Part shown: positions 1-8,880 of the stretch, in pieces | Layout: each line of letters opens with the position of its first letter | Numbering within the stretch: the stretch's first letter is position 1 | Assembly (NCBI GenBank): GCA_039809985.1 | Contig: JBDHWC010000001.1 | Location: forward strand, 1 to 64,000 | DNA length: 64,000 nt | Direction: 5' to 3' | Source: JAICJJ01 sp039809985 | GTDB lineage: Bacteria > Chloroflexota > Chloroflexia > Thermomicrobiales > UBA6265 | The notes under the pieces: model-generated | What the model was told of the DNA's origin: nothing | Database searches by the model: none | What the model saw: the letters and a program-made list of their open reading frames with translations, nothing else | Translations under genes and position numbers: made by a program

Positions 1-681
1 TCCGGCGAGCCCGGCCGGGCCGGGCTCGCCCGGCATTCCCTGCGGCCCGGCCTCGCCCCGGGGTCCGGCCGGGCCGGTGTGACCCGGCAGCCCGGACGCG
101 CCGGCCGGGCCGGTGTCGCCCTTGAGGCCGAGCGCGCCCGGTTCGCCCTGAGGTCCGGGTTCGCCCCGCGCGCCCGTTGGTCCGGTGTCGCCTTTCGCCC
201 CGATCGCCCCGATCGCGCCGCGCTCGCCCGGTTCGCCCTTCGGCCCGGCCGGACCGATCGGGCCGCGCTCGCCCTTCGCGCCCTCGCGGCCGACGGCGCC
301 CGGCTCGCCCTGCGGTCCGGGCAGCCCGACGGGGCCGATTGGCCCGACTGGTCCGATGCCGCCGATCAGCCCCGCCGCGCCGGCGACGCCGACCGGCCCC
401 GGGATTCCGGGGGCACCTTGCGGCCCCGTCGGCCCTGTCTCGCCGTGCGGCCCTCGGGGCCCGGTGTCGCCCTGTGGTCCTGTGTCGCCTTTCGGGCCCA
501 CTGGCCCGACCGGCCCGACCGGTCCCATCACCCCGATTGCGCCGGCTTCGCCCTGCGGCCCGGGCTCTCCGCGCGGACCGGACTCGCCCGGCTTGCCTTG
601 GGCACCCCGTGGCCCTGTCGGTCCCCTCGTGCCTTTGCTGCCTGCGGCTCCGTCGCTTCCTCGCGGCGCGTGCGTTCCCAT
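1..681 (-). CDS. Collagen-like Gly-X-Y repeat protein, partial, with internal frame break
   Basis: Reading leftwards from the ATG at 681 (AGGAG seven bases upstream), a short head (MGTHAPRG) runs straight into almost uninterrupted Gly-X-Y triplets such as GPTGPRG, GEPGPQGEAG, GPVGPVGPVGPKGDTG and GERGPIGPAGPKGEPG, about 170 codons. No signal peptide or N-terminal domain precedes the repeats. At the four-C run on the plus strand (164-167) the collagen periodicity jumps to another frame. From there to base 1 the triplets (GEP GPQ GEP GAL GLK GDT) continue only in the shifted frame; the unshifted frame has no stop but becomes Arg/Ala-rich. The gene continues beyond the window. Bacterial collagen-like proteins are usually surface or spore-coat filaments; a role here is not shown. 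The break may be an assembly error, a real mutation or phase variation. Confidence 0.75.
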   Translation of the reverse strand, partial: MGTHAPRGSDGAAGSKGTRGPTGPRGAQGKPGESGPRGEPGPQGEAGAIGVMGPVGPVGPVGPKGDTGPQGDTGPRGPHGETGPTGPQGAPGIPGPVGVAGAAGLIGGIGPVGPIGPVGLPGPQGEPGAVGREGAKGERGPIGPAGPKGEPGERGAIGAIGAKGDTGPTGARGEPGPQGEPGALGLKGDTGPAGASGLPGHTGPAGPRGEAGPQGMPGEPGPAGLAG

Positions 682-830
682 CCTCTTCTCCTCGGTCCGC
701 GGTGGTGCGGACGGTGCCCCGAACAAGGGCTGTGCGGGCGGTCCACCCACGTGTCGTCGGCCACGACCCACCGCGGGTTGCCGGCTTGCTCGGAGTTCTC
801 GGTCCCCGTGCCGCTTGCGCCCGCCGCGGC

Positions 831-1826
831 TCAGGCGTCAGCGCGGGCGGCAAGCACCTCCGGGTTGACGCAGATCGGGGGCCGTTCGCCGTTCAGTACC
901 GCGAGCAGGTTGCGCGCGGCGAGGACCGCCATCGCGTCGCGGGTCTGGACCGTGGCCGACGCAGTGTGGGGGACGACGATGGCGTTCGGCAGCGACGCCA
1001 ACGGATGGCTCGCCGGCAGCGGCTCCGGGTCGGTGACGTCGAGGCCGGCGGCGAAGATCTCTCCCGTGGTGAGCGCGGAGACCAGCGCGTCGGTGTCGAC
1101 AACGGGACCGCGGGAGGCGTTGACCAGCACCGCGGTGGGTTTCATCAGACCGAACTCGCGGTGGCTGACCAGATGTCGCGTCTCCGGGGTGAGCGCCACG
1201 TGCAGCGTGACGAAGTCCGACTCCCGCAACAGGTCGTCGATCGGCCGGAAGGTGACGCCGAGGGCCTGCTCCGCGGCCTCGTCGCGGTACGTGTCGTAGA
1301 CGAGCACGTTCATGTCGAAGCCCTTGGCCCGCTTCGCGACCTCGCGCCCGATGCGGCCGAAGCCGATGACGCCGAGAGTCGCGCCGCTGATCTCCTGCCC
1401 GAGCAGAAGGGTCGGCCCCCAGGTCTTCCACTTGCCGTCGCGAACGTACTGGATGCCCTCGGGGATGCGGCGGGCGGTCGCCATCAGGAGCGACCATGTC
1501 GCGTCGGCCGTGGCGTTGGTGAGGACGCCGGGCGTGTTGCAGACGGCGACGCCGCGGGCGGTCGCGGCCGGGACGTCGATGTTGTCGAAGCCGACCGCGA
1601 AGTTGCTGACGACCTTCAGCTGCGGCTCCCGGTCGAGCACCGGGCCGTCGATGCGGTCGGTCAGCAGCGTCAGCGCGCCGTCGCAACCGCGCAGCAGTTC
1701 GGCGAGCTGTTCCGGCGAGGGCGGCAGCTCGTCCGGCCAGAGGCGCACCTCGGTCGCCTCGCGGACGAGGCCGAGGCCGGCCTCCGGGATCACCCGAGTG
1801 ACGGCAACGGTCGGTTTCGGTGCCAT
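831..1826 (-). CDS. D-2-hydroxyacid dehydrogenase (glyoxylate/hydroxypyruvate reductase type)
   Basis: 331 residues, the usual length for this NAD(P)-dependent family, which reversibly reduces 2-keto acids to D-2-hydroxy acids in the cytoplasm. The Rossmann motif GFGRIG lies at 155-160. The catalytic triad is recognisable: Arg239 in NASRGPVVD, Glu268 in DPEPL and His287 in PHTAS. The VGFDNID block near 78-84 is typical of glyoxylate reductases, but substrate cannot be fixed from sequence; D-3-phosphoglycerate dehydrogenase is less likely because no C-terminal ACT or ASB domain is present. The ATG at 1826 follows GGAGG at a six-base spacing. It is divergent from the Fur-suf unit, and no clear sigma-70 promoter was found for it. 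Confidence 0.88.
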   Translation of the reverse strand: MAPKPTVAVTRVIPEAGLGLVREATEVRLWPDELPPSPEQLAELLRGCDGALTLLTDRIDGPVLDREPQLKVVSNFAVGFDNIDVPAATARGVAVCNTPGVLTNATADATWSLLMATARRIPEGIQYVRDGKWKTWGPTLLLGQEISGATLGVIGFGRIGREVAKRAKGFDMNVLVYDTYRDEAAEQALGVTFRPIDDLLRESDFVTLHVALTPETRHLVSHREFGLMKPTAVLVNASRGPVVDTDALVSALTTGEIFAAGLDVTDPEPLPASHPLASLPNAIVVPHTASATVQTRDAMAVLAARNLLAVLNGERPPICVNPEVLAARADA

Positions 1827-1963
1827 GTGCGCCTCCGTGCTGCCGGCCGCCGGGGACGTCGTCGTCCGGCGGACCGCCTCCGAGTCCTGAGTCCATTGTC
1901 GCGCAGCCGGCGACGGCGGGGGACGCGGCTGGCAGCGGCGGGGAGGAAGATGGTAGACTCGCT

Positions 1964-1986
1964 TTGCGATTAGGACTCATTCTCAA
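1964..1986. promoter_or_regulatory. Candidate Fur-family operator upstream of the fur-suf unit
   Basis: An imperfect 23-bp dyad: left arm TTGCGATTAGG, central A, right arm CTCATTCTCAA, with 7 of 11 arm positions symmetric. The right arm carries ATTCTCA, close to the ATTATCA half-site of 7-1-7 Fur boxes. It lies 27 bases before the GTG start of the Fur-family gene, where an autoregulatory operator would be expected. The match is weak enough that chance is possible. Confidence 0.4.
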
Positions 1987-2012
1987 CTGGGTGGTTTCCG
2001 GGAACGGGATTT

Positions 2013-2435
2013 GTGATGGCCGGTCGCTACCGCAACACGACGCAGCGGGCCGAGATCCTGGCGGCGGTGCAGGCTGCCGAGGGGCACCTGACGGCGGGCG
2101 AGATCTTCGAGCGGGTGCGCCAGCGCGACCCGAGGATCGCCTACGGCACGGTGTACCGGACGCTCCACCTGCTCGCCGAGCGCGGCCTCATCCAGGAGCT
2201 CACGTTCGCGGACGGGGCGAGCCGCTACGACGTGCGGGTGGAGCGGCACGACCACGTCCACTGCCGGGTCTGCGGACTCCTGCTCGACGTCGACGTGCCG
2301 GAGACGGTGATCGCGCGGCACGTCGCCGCGGAGCAGAGCGGGTTCACGATCAACAGCCATCACACGGTCTTCTCCGGGACCTGCCCCGTCTGCCGCTCGG
2401 CCGGCCGGGGCGAGGAGGGGCGACCGAGGAACTGA
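2013..2435 (+). CDS. Fur-family metal-dependent transcriptional regulator
   Basis: 140 residues from GTG 2013 (an ATG follows immediately at 2016; GGAACGGGA is the likely ribosome site). The N-terminal winged helix spans about 10-62 with the family signature YGTVYRTLHLL. The regulatory metal site is the HDHVHCRVCG block (His79, His81, His83, Cys84, Cys87), and a second CPVC pair (Cys124, Cys127) would complete a structural Zn(Cys)4 site. This distinguishes Fur-type repressors but not iron (Fur), zinc (Zur) or peroxide (PerR) sensing. The gene stands 83 bases before sufC on the same strand with no terminator between, so it probably controls Fe-S cluster assembly in response to iron or oxidant, and itself through the upstream dyad. 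Confidence 0.88.
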   Translation: MMAGRYRNTTQRAEILAAVQAAEGHLTAGEIFERVRQRDPRIAYGTVYRTLHLLAERGLIQELTFADGASRYDVRVERHDHVHCRVCGLLLDVDVPETVIARHVAAEQSGFTINSHHTVFSGTCPVCRSAGRGEEGRPRN

Positions 2436-2518
2436 GCGAGGGAGCAGGACGACAACCCCGGCCGCCGGGTGGCGGCGCGGGCCCGAGGCCAATGTTTCGG
2501 AGGGCAGGCAAGCGCACC

Positions 2519-3322
<804 letters not shown>

Positions 3323-3388
3323 TCGTCGCGACCGAACCCACGGCCCGGCGGCCGAGCACGGCCGGGCCCACCTGAAGGAGCCACCACC

Positions 3389-4789
3389 ATGGTCGCCAAG
3401 CCGCAGATCGACATCGGGGAATACCAGTACGGGTTCCGCGACGAGGAAGACTACGTCTTCAAGAGCAAGAAGGGGCTCTCCCGCCAGGTCGTCGAGGAGA
3501 TCTCGGCGATGAAGGGCGAGCCGGAGTGGATGCGGGACTTCCGCCTGAAGGCGCTCGACTACTTCCAGAAGCGGCCGATGCCGAACTGGGGGGCGGACCT
3601 CTCCGACATCGACTTCGACGACATCTACTATTACATCCGGCCCGCCGAGAAGATGGGCGAGACGTGGGACGAGGTGCCGGAGTACATCCGGGACACGTTC
3701 GAGAAGCTCGGCATCCCCGAGGCGGAGCGGAAGTTCCTGGCCGGGGTGGGCGCCCAGTACGAGTCCGAGGTGATCTATCACTCGCTGCGCGAGGACCTCC
3801 AGAAGATGGGGGTGGTCTTCCTCGACATGGACTCGAGCGTGCGGGAGTACCCGGAGCTCGTCAAGAAGTACTTCGGGACGGTGATCCCGGCGAACGACAA
3901 CAAGTTCGCGGCGCTCAACTCGGCGGTGTGGTCGGGCGGCTCGTTCATCTACGTGCCGGAGGGCGTCAAGGTCGAGGTGCCGCTGCAGGCCTATTTCCGG
4001 ATCAACGCCGAGAACATGGGCCAGTTCGAGCGGACGCTGATCATCTGCGCCCCCGGGTCGTACGTCCACTACGTCGAGGGGTGCACCGCGCCGACGTACT
4101 CGACCAACAGCCTCCACTCGGCGGTGGTCGAGATCATCGTCCAGGAAGGTGCGCGCTGCCGCTACACGACGATCCAGAACTGGTCGAAGAACGTCTACAA
4201 CCTCGTCACCAAGCGGGCGATGGCCTACAAGAACGCCACGATGGAGTGGGTCGACGGCAACCTCGGCTCGAAGGTGACGATGAAGTACCCGGCGGTCTGG
4301 CTGATGGACGAGGGGGCGCGGGGCGAGATCCTGTCGGTTGCCTTCGCCAGCGACGGCCAGCACCAGGACGCGGGCGGCAAGGTCGTCCACGTCGCTCCCA
4401 ACACGTCGTCCCAGATCATCTCGAAGTCGATCTCCAAGGGGAACGGGCGGTCGTCGTACCGGGGTCTGGTCAAGGTCCACAAGGGGGCCGAGAACGTCAA
4501 GAGCAACGTCGTCTGCGACGCGCTGCTGCTCGACGAGACGAGCAAGACCGACACCTACCCGTACATCGAGATCGAGGAGGAGCGCGTCTCGGTCGGGCAT
4601 GAGGCGACGGTCTCGAAGGTGGCCGAGGAGCAGATCTTCTACCTCATGAGCCGCGGCCTGACCGAGGACGAGGCGATGAGCATGATCGTCAACGGCTTCA
4701 TCGAGCCGATCGCCAAGGAGCTGCCGCTGGAGTACGCGGTCGAGCTCAACCGGCTGATCCAGCTCGAGATGGAAGGATCGGTCGGCTAG
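3389..4789 (+). CDS. sufB: SufB, Fe-S cluster assembly scaffold subunit
   Basis: 466 residues, normal for SufB, the core scaffold that receives persulfide sulfur and, with SufC and SufD, forms nascent clusters. The N-terminal SufB region (YGFRDEEDYVFKSKKGLS) and the right-handed beta-helix core are well conserved. In the C-terminal block a cysteine at about 376 (VVCDALLLDETSKTD) and a histidine at about 404 (SVGHEATVS) match positions implicated in sulfur transfer and cluster binding. ATG 3389 is preceded by AAGGAG nine bases upstream. Flanked by sufC and sufD, transcribed together. Confidence 0.97.
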   Translation: MVAKPQIDIGEYQYGFRDEEDYVFKSKKGLSRQVVEEISAMKGEPEWMRDFRLKALDYFQKRPMPNWGADLSDIDFDDIYYYIRPAEKMGETWDEVPEYIRDTFEKLGIPEAERKFLAGVGAQYESEVIYHSLREDLQKMGVVFLDMDSSVREYPELVKKYFGTVIPANDNKFAALNSAVWSGGSFIYVPEGVKVEVPLQAYFRINAENMGQFERTLIICAPGSYVHYVEGCTAPTYSTNSLHSAVVEIIVQEGARCRYTTIQNWSKNVYNLVTKRAMAYKNATMEWVDGNLGSKVTMKYPAVWLMDEGARGEILSVAFASDGQHQDAGGKVVHVAPNTSSQIISKSISKGNGRSSYRGLVKVHKGAENVKSNVVCDALLLDETSKTDTYPYIEIEEERVSVGHEATVSKVAEEQIFYLMSRGLTEDEAMSMIVNGFIEPIAKELPLEYAVELNRLIQLEMEGSVG

Positions 4790-4851
4790 GACCGGCCGCG
4801 GGAGCCGTGCCGGTTCCGGCGCGGCCCGCCGAGATGTGAGGTGATGACTTG

Positions 4852-6192
4852 ATGGAGGCGACGATTGCGCCGACCAGCGCCACGCTGGGGTTCAGCCGTG
4901 AAGCGGTGCTGGCGCTCGCGGAGCAGCGGGGCGAGCCCGACTGGCTGCGCGAGCTGCGACTGCGGGCGTGGGACACCTACGAGTCCCTGCCGATGCCGAC
5001 CCGCTCCGACGAGGAGTGGCGGCGGACCGACCTGCGGGGCCTGAAGCTCGACAAGCTCGCGCCGTTCGCGACGCCGAACGGCAACGGGGCGGCGGCATTG
5101 GCCTTGGTCGGCGAGGGCGACGCGGTCTCGGCCGGGGCGCGGAACGCGGGCGTGGTGGTGCAGCTCGACAGCACGATCGCCCGGGTCGAGCTGGACCCGG
5201 AGGTCGCGGCGAAGGGGGTGATCTTCACCGACCTCGCCACCGCCGCGAGCGAGCACCGCGCCCTGTTCGAGAAGTGGTTCATGACCGAGGCGGTGCCCGC
5301 GGGCTTCGGCAAGCTGGAGGCGCTGCACGCGGCGTTCTGGCAGGGCGGGGCGTTCCTCTACGTGCCGGCCGGGGTCTCGGTCGAGTTGCCGTTCCGCTTC
5401 TTCGCCACCGCCTCGGAGGGCGGGCAGGCGGTCTTCGCCCACTCGCTGGTGGTGCTGGAGGAGGGGGCGGAGGCGTTCTTCGTCGACGCGTTCCGCTCGC
5501 CCGCGGCCGAGCGCCAGACCATGGCGTCGGCGGTGGTCGAGCTGGTGCTCGCCAAGGACGCGAAGCTGCGCTACGTGCAGGTGCAGGACTGGGGCCGCAA
5601 CGTCTGGAACCTGATGACGGAGCGGGCGATCCTCGCCGACGACTCGACGCTGAACTCCTTGCACGTGACGCTCGGTTCGCGCTTCAGCAAGAGCTCGATC
5701 GGCTCGCACCTGCGCGGCAAGAACAGCCTGGCCGAGATGCTGGGCATCTTCTTCGCGGACGGCGACCAGTTCTTCGACCACCACACGTGGCAGTTGCACG
5801 AGTCGCCGTACGCCACCAGCGACCTCGAGTTCAAGGGGGCGCTGAAGGGCGAGGCGCGGTCGGTCTACTCGGGCCTGATCAAGGTCTTCGAGGGGGCCCA
5901 GAAGACCGACGCCTACCAGCAGAACCGGAACCTCGTGCTGAGCCGGACGGCGCGGGCCGACTCGATCCCGAATCTCGAGATCGGGGCGAACGACGTCCGC
6001 TGCACGCACGGGGCGACGATCTCGCAGGTCGAGGAGGAGCACCTCTTCTACCTGCAGGCCCGCGGCATCGAGCGGTCGGAGGCCCAGAAGCTGATCGTCG
6101 AGGGCTTCTTCCGGCCGGTGATCGACCGGATCCCGGTCGAGGAGATCCAGGACTTCCTGCAGGGCGCGATCGCCCGCAAGGTTGGCATCTAG
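4852..6192 (+). CDS. sufD: SufD, Fe-S cluster assembly scaffold subunit
   Basis: 446 residues from ATG 4852, which has GAGGTGA seven bases upstream; the adjacent TTG at 4849 is a weaker option. SufD is the SufB paralogue that pairs with it in the SufBC2D complex and helps iron entry. It shares the beta-helix fold, GSHLRGKNSLAEM and the C-terminal family block CTHGATISQVEEEHLFYL, with His386 at the position of the functionally important SufD histidine. As expected it lacks the scaffold cysteine of SufB. A perfect 36-bp palindrome follows its stop before sufS. Confidence 0.95.
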   Translation: MEATIAPTSATLGFSREAVLALAEQRGEPDWLRELRLRAWDTYESLPMPTRSDEEWRRTDLRGLKLDKLAPFATPNGNGAAALALVGEGDAVSAGARNAGVVVQLDSTIARVELDPEVAAKGVIFTDLATAASEHRALFEKWFMTEAVPAGFGKLEALHAAFWQGGAFLYVPAGVSVELPFRFFATASEGGQAVFAHSLVVLEEGAEAFFVDAFRSPAAERQTMASAVVELVLAKDAKLRYVQVQDWGRNVWNLMTERAILADDSTLNSLHVTLGSRFSKSSIGSHLRGKNSLAEMLGIFFADGDQFFDHHTWQLHESPYATSDLEFKGALKGEARSVYSGLIKVFEGAQKTDAYQQNRNLVLSRTARADSIPNLEIGANDVRCTHGATISQVEEEHLFYLQARGIERSEAQKLIVEGFFRPVIDRIPVEEIQDFLQGAIARKVGI

Positions 6193-6202
6193 CACGATGC
6201 CG

Positions 6203-6238
6203 GCCCGGTCGGGACGGCACGTGCCGTCCCGACCGGGC
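6203..6238. repeat. Perfect 36-bp palindrome between sufD and sufS
   Basis: The half GCCCGGTCGGGACGGCAC is followed directly by its exact reverse complement, giving an 18-bp arm with no loop bases. In RNA it would be a very stable hairpin. It starts 11 bases after the sufD stop and ends 23 bases before the sufS ATG, leaving the sufS ribosome site free. There is no following T run, so it is not a textbook terminator. It may be an mRNA-stability element, a Rho-independent attenuator without a U tract, or a protein-binding site. Confidence 0.85.
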
Positions 6239-6261
6239 GACTCAGCACGAAGGCGGCGGAG

Positions 6262-7515
6262 ATGGCCATCGAACTGAACCGGACCCCGCTCGACGCGGAC
6301 GCGATCCGCGGCGACTTCCCGATCCTCGGCACGCGAGACGGCCGGGGCCAGCGGCTGGCGTACCTCGACAGCGCGGCGAGCTCGCAGAAGCCGGCCTCGG
6401 TGATCGACGCGCTCGACGCCTACTACCGGGAGACCAACGCCAACATCCACCGTGGCGTCTACCATCTCTCGGAGCGGGCGACCGCTCGCTACGAGGAGGC
6501 GCGTCACCTGGTCGCCGACTTCGTGAACGCGGCCTCGGCCCGCGAGTGCATCTTCGTCCGCAACACCACCGAGGGGATCAACCTCGTCGCGAGCACGTGG
6601 GGCCGGGCGAACGTGGCCGCCGGCGAGCTGATCCTCGTCACGTACCTCGAGCACCACTCCAACCTCGTGCCGTGGCAGTTGCTGGCCGAGCAGGTCGGGG
6701 CGGAGATCGCGGCGGTGCCGACCACCGGCGACGGCGTGCTCGACCTCGAGGCGTACGGGGCGCTGCTGACCCGCTCGCCGAAGCTGGTCGCCCTCGGCCA
6801 CGTCTCCAACGCGCTGGGCACGATCAACCCGGTGGCGGACATGACCCGGCAGGCGAAGGCGGCCGGGGCCACAGTGGTGATCGACGGCGCGCAGAGCGTG
6901 CCGCACATGCCGGTCGACGTGCAGGCGATCGGCGCGGACTTCCTGGCGTTCTCCGGCCACAAGATGCTGGGCCCGATGGGGTCCGGGGTGCTGTGGGGCC
7001 GGCTCGACCTGCTGGAGGCGATGCCGCCGTACATGGGCGGCGGCGGGATGATCCGCAAGGTGGAGATCGGCCGTTCGACCTGGGCGGAGGTGCCGGCCAA
7101 GTTCGAGGCGGGGACGCCGTCGGTCGGCGACAGCGTCGGCCTCGGCGTGGCGGTCGAGTATCTGCAACGGCTCGGCATGGAACGGGTGCAGGAGCATGAG
7201 CGCGTGCTGACCGCGTACGCCCTTGACCGCCTGGGCGAGATCGAGGGAATCATGCTGTACGGTCCGCGTGACCTCGATCAGCGGGCGGGGGTGATCTCCT
7301 TCTCGCTTGGGGACGTCCACCCGCATGACGTGGCGGCGGTGCTCGACACGCACAATGTCGCGGTCCGGGCTGGCCACCACTGCTGCCAGCCGCTGATGCG
7401 CGAACTCGGCGTGATGGCGACGACCCGGGCCAGCTTCTCGGTCTACAACACCACCGACGACGTCGACCGGCTGGTCGGGGGCCTCCTCGACGCCAAGCGG
7501 GTCTTCGCCGACTAG
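6262..7515 (+). CDS. sufS: SufS, group II cysteine desulfurase
   Basis: 417-residue PLP enzyme that removes sulfur from L-cysteine as a persulfide and hands it to SufU. Lys234 in FSGHKMLGP binds PLP. The active-site loop RAGHHCCQPL gives Cys374 as the persulfide residue; most SufS proteins have HCAQP, so the second cysteine (Cys375) is unusual. The short loop around this cysteine marks group II (SufS), not group I (IscS/NifS). ATG 6262 has AAGG eight bases upstream. It lies between the sufD palindrome and sufU, 11 bases before the latter. Confidence 0.95.
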   Translation: MAIELNRTPLDADAIRGDFPILGTRDGRGQRLAYLDSAASSQKPASVIDALDAYYRETNANIHRGVYHLSERATARYEEARHLVADFVNAASARECIFVRNTTEGINLVASTWGRANVAAGELILVTYLEHHSNLVPWQLLAEQVGAEIAAVPTTGDGVLDLEAYGALLTRSPKLVALGHVSNALGTINPVADMTRQAKAAGATVVIDGAQSVPHMPVDVQAIGADFLAFSGHKMLGPMGSGVLWGRLDLLEAMPPYMGGGGMIRKVEIGRSTWAEVPAKFEAGTPSVGDSVGLGVAVEYLQRLGMERVQEHERVLTAYALDRLGEIEGIMLYGPRDLDQRAGVISFSLGDVHPHDVAAVLDTHNVAVRAGHHCCQPLMRELGVMATTRASFSVYNTTDDVDRLVGGLLDAKRVFAD

Positions 7516-7526
7516 GCGCAGGAACC

Positions 7527-7919
7527 ATGATGAGCCAGGACATCTACCGCGAGGCGATCCTCGACCATTCGAAGCACCCGCGGAACAATGGCACGCTGGA
7601 GCACCCCGACTTCACGTTCGAGGACACAAACCCGCTCTGCGGCGACGAGATCCGGGTCGACCTCGACGTCGAGGGGGACCGGGTGGCGGCGGTGCGATTC
7701 TCGGGTCGGGGTTGCGCGATCAGCCAGGCGGCGGCGTCGATGCTGACCGAGATGGTCGACGGGCAGCCGATCGACGCGGTGAAGGCGTTGACCAAGGACG
7801 ACATCCTCGAGGAACTCGGGGTGCCGGTCAGCCCGGCTCGCCTGAAATGCGCCTTGCTCGGGCTGAAGGTGATGAAGGCGGCCCTCTACGGCGTGCCGCC
7901 GCGCGACGAGGATCTCTGA
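7527..7919 (+). CDS. sufU: SufU, zinc-dependent sulfurtransferase partner of SufS
   Basis: 130 residues from the first of two tandem ATG codons. The IscU-like fold carries Cys38 and Asp40 in NPLCGD, Cys63 in GRGCAISQA and Cys108 in RLKCALLG, the Zn-binding and sulfur-accepting set of SufU. The extra segment between the second and third cysteines (about 80-103), absent in IscU, marks SufU. In Gram-positive systems SufU accepts persulfide from SufS and passes it to SufBCD. Position directly after sufS fits this. AGGAA precedes the start. Confidence 0.95.
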   Translation: MMSQDIYREAILDHSKHPRNNGTLEHPDFTFEDTNPLCGDEIRVDLDVEGDRVAAVRFSGRGCAISQAAASMLTEMVDGQPIDAVKALTKDDILEELGVPVSPARLKCALLGLKVMKAALYGVPPRDEDL

Positions 7920-7923
7920 ACCG

Positions 7924-8250
7924 ATGGTGATAACCGAGGACCGCTTCCTGACTGTGGCCCGGGCGGACGACCTCCAGCCCGGGCAACTGATGTACGTCGA
8001 GTACCTCGACGAGCCGGTCTGCCTCGTCAACCTCGACGGCGAGTACTTCGCGCTGTGCGACGTTTGCACGCACGAGGAGGCCTCATTGTCGGACGGCGAG
8101 ATCTACGGCGACGAGCTGGAGTGCCCGTTGCACGGGGGTGCGTTCGACATTCGGACGGGTGCGCCCGCCTCGATGCCCGTCGTCGTCCCGGCCGAGACCT
8201 ACGCGGTGCGGGTGGTTGACGGCGACATCCAGATCGCGCGGAAGGACTAG
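7924..8250 (+). CDS. Rieske-type [2Fe-2S] ferredoxin of the suf operon
   Basis: 108 residues with one Rieske domain: Cys48-x-His50 (CTH) and Cys67-x2-His70 (CPLH), 16 residues apart, which bind a [2Fe-2S] cluster through two Cys and two His. There is no oxygenase or membrane segment, so this is a soluble electron carrier like those fed by dioxygenase reductases or linked to SUF clusters. It starts five bases after sufU, so it is co-expressed with SUF. It may supply electrons for cluster assembly or simply be a client; the sequence cannot decide. Confidence 0.9.
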   Translation: MVITEDRFLTVARADDLQPGQLMYVEYLDEPVCLVNLDGEYFALCDVCTHEEASLSDGEIYGDELECPLHGGAFDIRTGAPASMPVVVPAETYAVRVVDGDIQIARKD

Positions 8251-8289
8251 CCGGCCGGTGGTCGGGCGGGCCAGCGAGCGAGGGGCGGG

Positions 8290-8880
8290 ATGACCGACGA
8301 CGGGATGCCGAGCGGTGCGCTGAGCCGGGAGCAGATGCTGCGTTTGATCCGGTCCGACCGGCCGCTGGTCACGGAATTCCTCGACCTCGACGAGCAGGCG
8401 CAGCCAAACGGGTTCGACTTGTCGCTGCGGGAGGTCTCGTCGCTGCACGGCCGCGGCGTGCTGGCGGCCTCGAACGCCGGTCGCGTCCTGCCCGCGCCGG
8501 AGTCGATGCCTTTCGACGCCGACGGGTTCGTCGACCTCGCGCCGGGCCCGTACCTCGTGCTGTTCAACGAGGTGGTCGACCTGCCGGCCTCAGTGATGGC
8601 GCTCGGTCGGCCGCGGTCGAGTCTCTGCCGCAGCGGGGTGACGGTCCACACCGCCGTCTGGGACGCAGGCTACCGGGGCCGCTCAACCGCCTTGCTGAGC
8701 GTGATCAACCCGCACGGCTTCCGCGTGCAGCGCGACGCGCGGCTCGTGCAACTCGTCTTCTTCACGCTCGGGGAGGCCGTCGATTCAGGCTACGACGGCA
8801 CGTACCAAGGCGAGAACCTCGGCCGGGGAGCGGGTGCGGGCGAACCGGGTCAGGCGAGCGGGGTGCGGTCGCGGGCGTAG
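8290..8880 (+). CDS. dUTPase/dCTP deaminase-family nucleotide hydrolase
   Basis: 196 residues of the trimeric dUTPase/dCTP deaminase fold. Family blocks are PNGFDLSLREV (39-49), PRSSLCRSGV (108-117), the AVWDAGYRGRS block (122-132) whose Asp125 matches the catalytic or uracil-recognising acidic residue, and YDGTYQGEN near the C-terminus. The arrangement resembles archaeal-type dUTP diphosphatases more than the E. coli deaminase, so removal of dUTP is the likely role, but bifunctional deamination cannot be excluded. The last 25 residues are Gly-rich and overlap the 3' end of the opposite gene by 31 bases. Confidence 0.75.
   Translation: MTDDGMPSGALSREQMLRLIRSDRPLVTEFLDLDEQAQPNGFDLSLREVSSLHGRGVLAASNAGRVLPAPESMPFDADGFVDLAPGPYLVLFNEVVDLPASVMALGRPRSSLCRSGVTVHTAVWDAGYRGRSTALLSVINPHGFRVQRDARLVQLVFFTLGEAVDSGYDGTYQGENLGRGAGAGEPGQASGVRSRA

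Noticed and set aside
185..868. A long plus-strand proline/glycine-rich reading frame over the collagen-like gene
   Set aside because: Its Pro every third residue is the reverse-strand image of the Gly-X-Y repeat; the minus-strand frame has the ribosome site and true triplet pattern.
2492..2518. Earlier in-frame ATG for sufC
   Set aside because: It would place the GGAGGG ribosome site inside the coding region and adds a basic stretch not seen in SufC.
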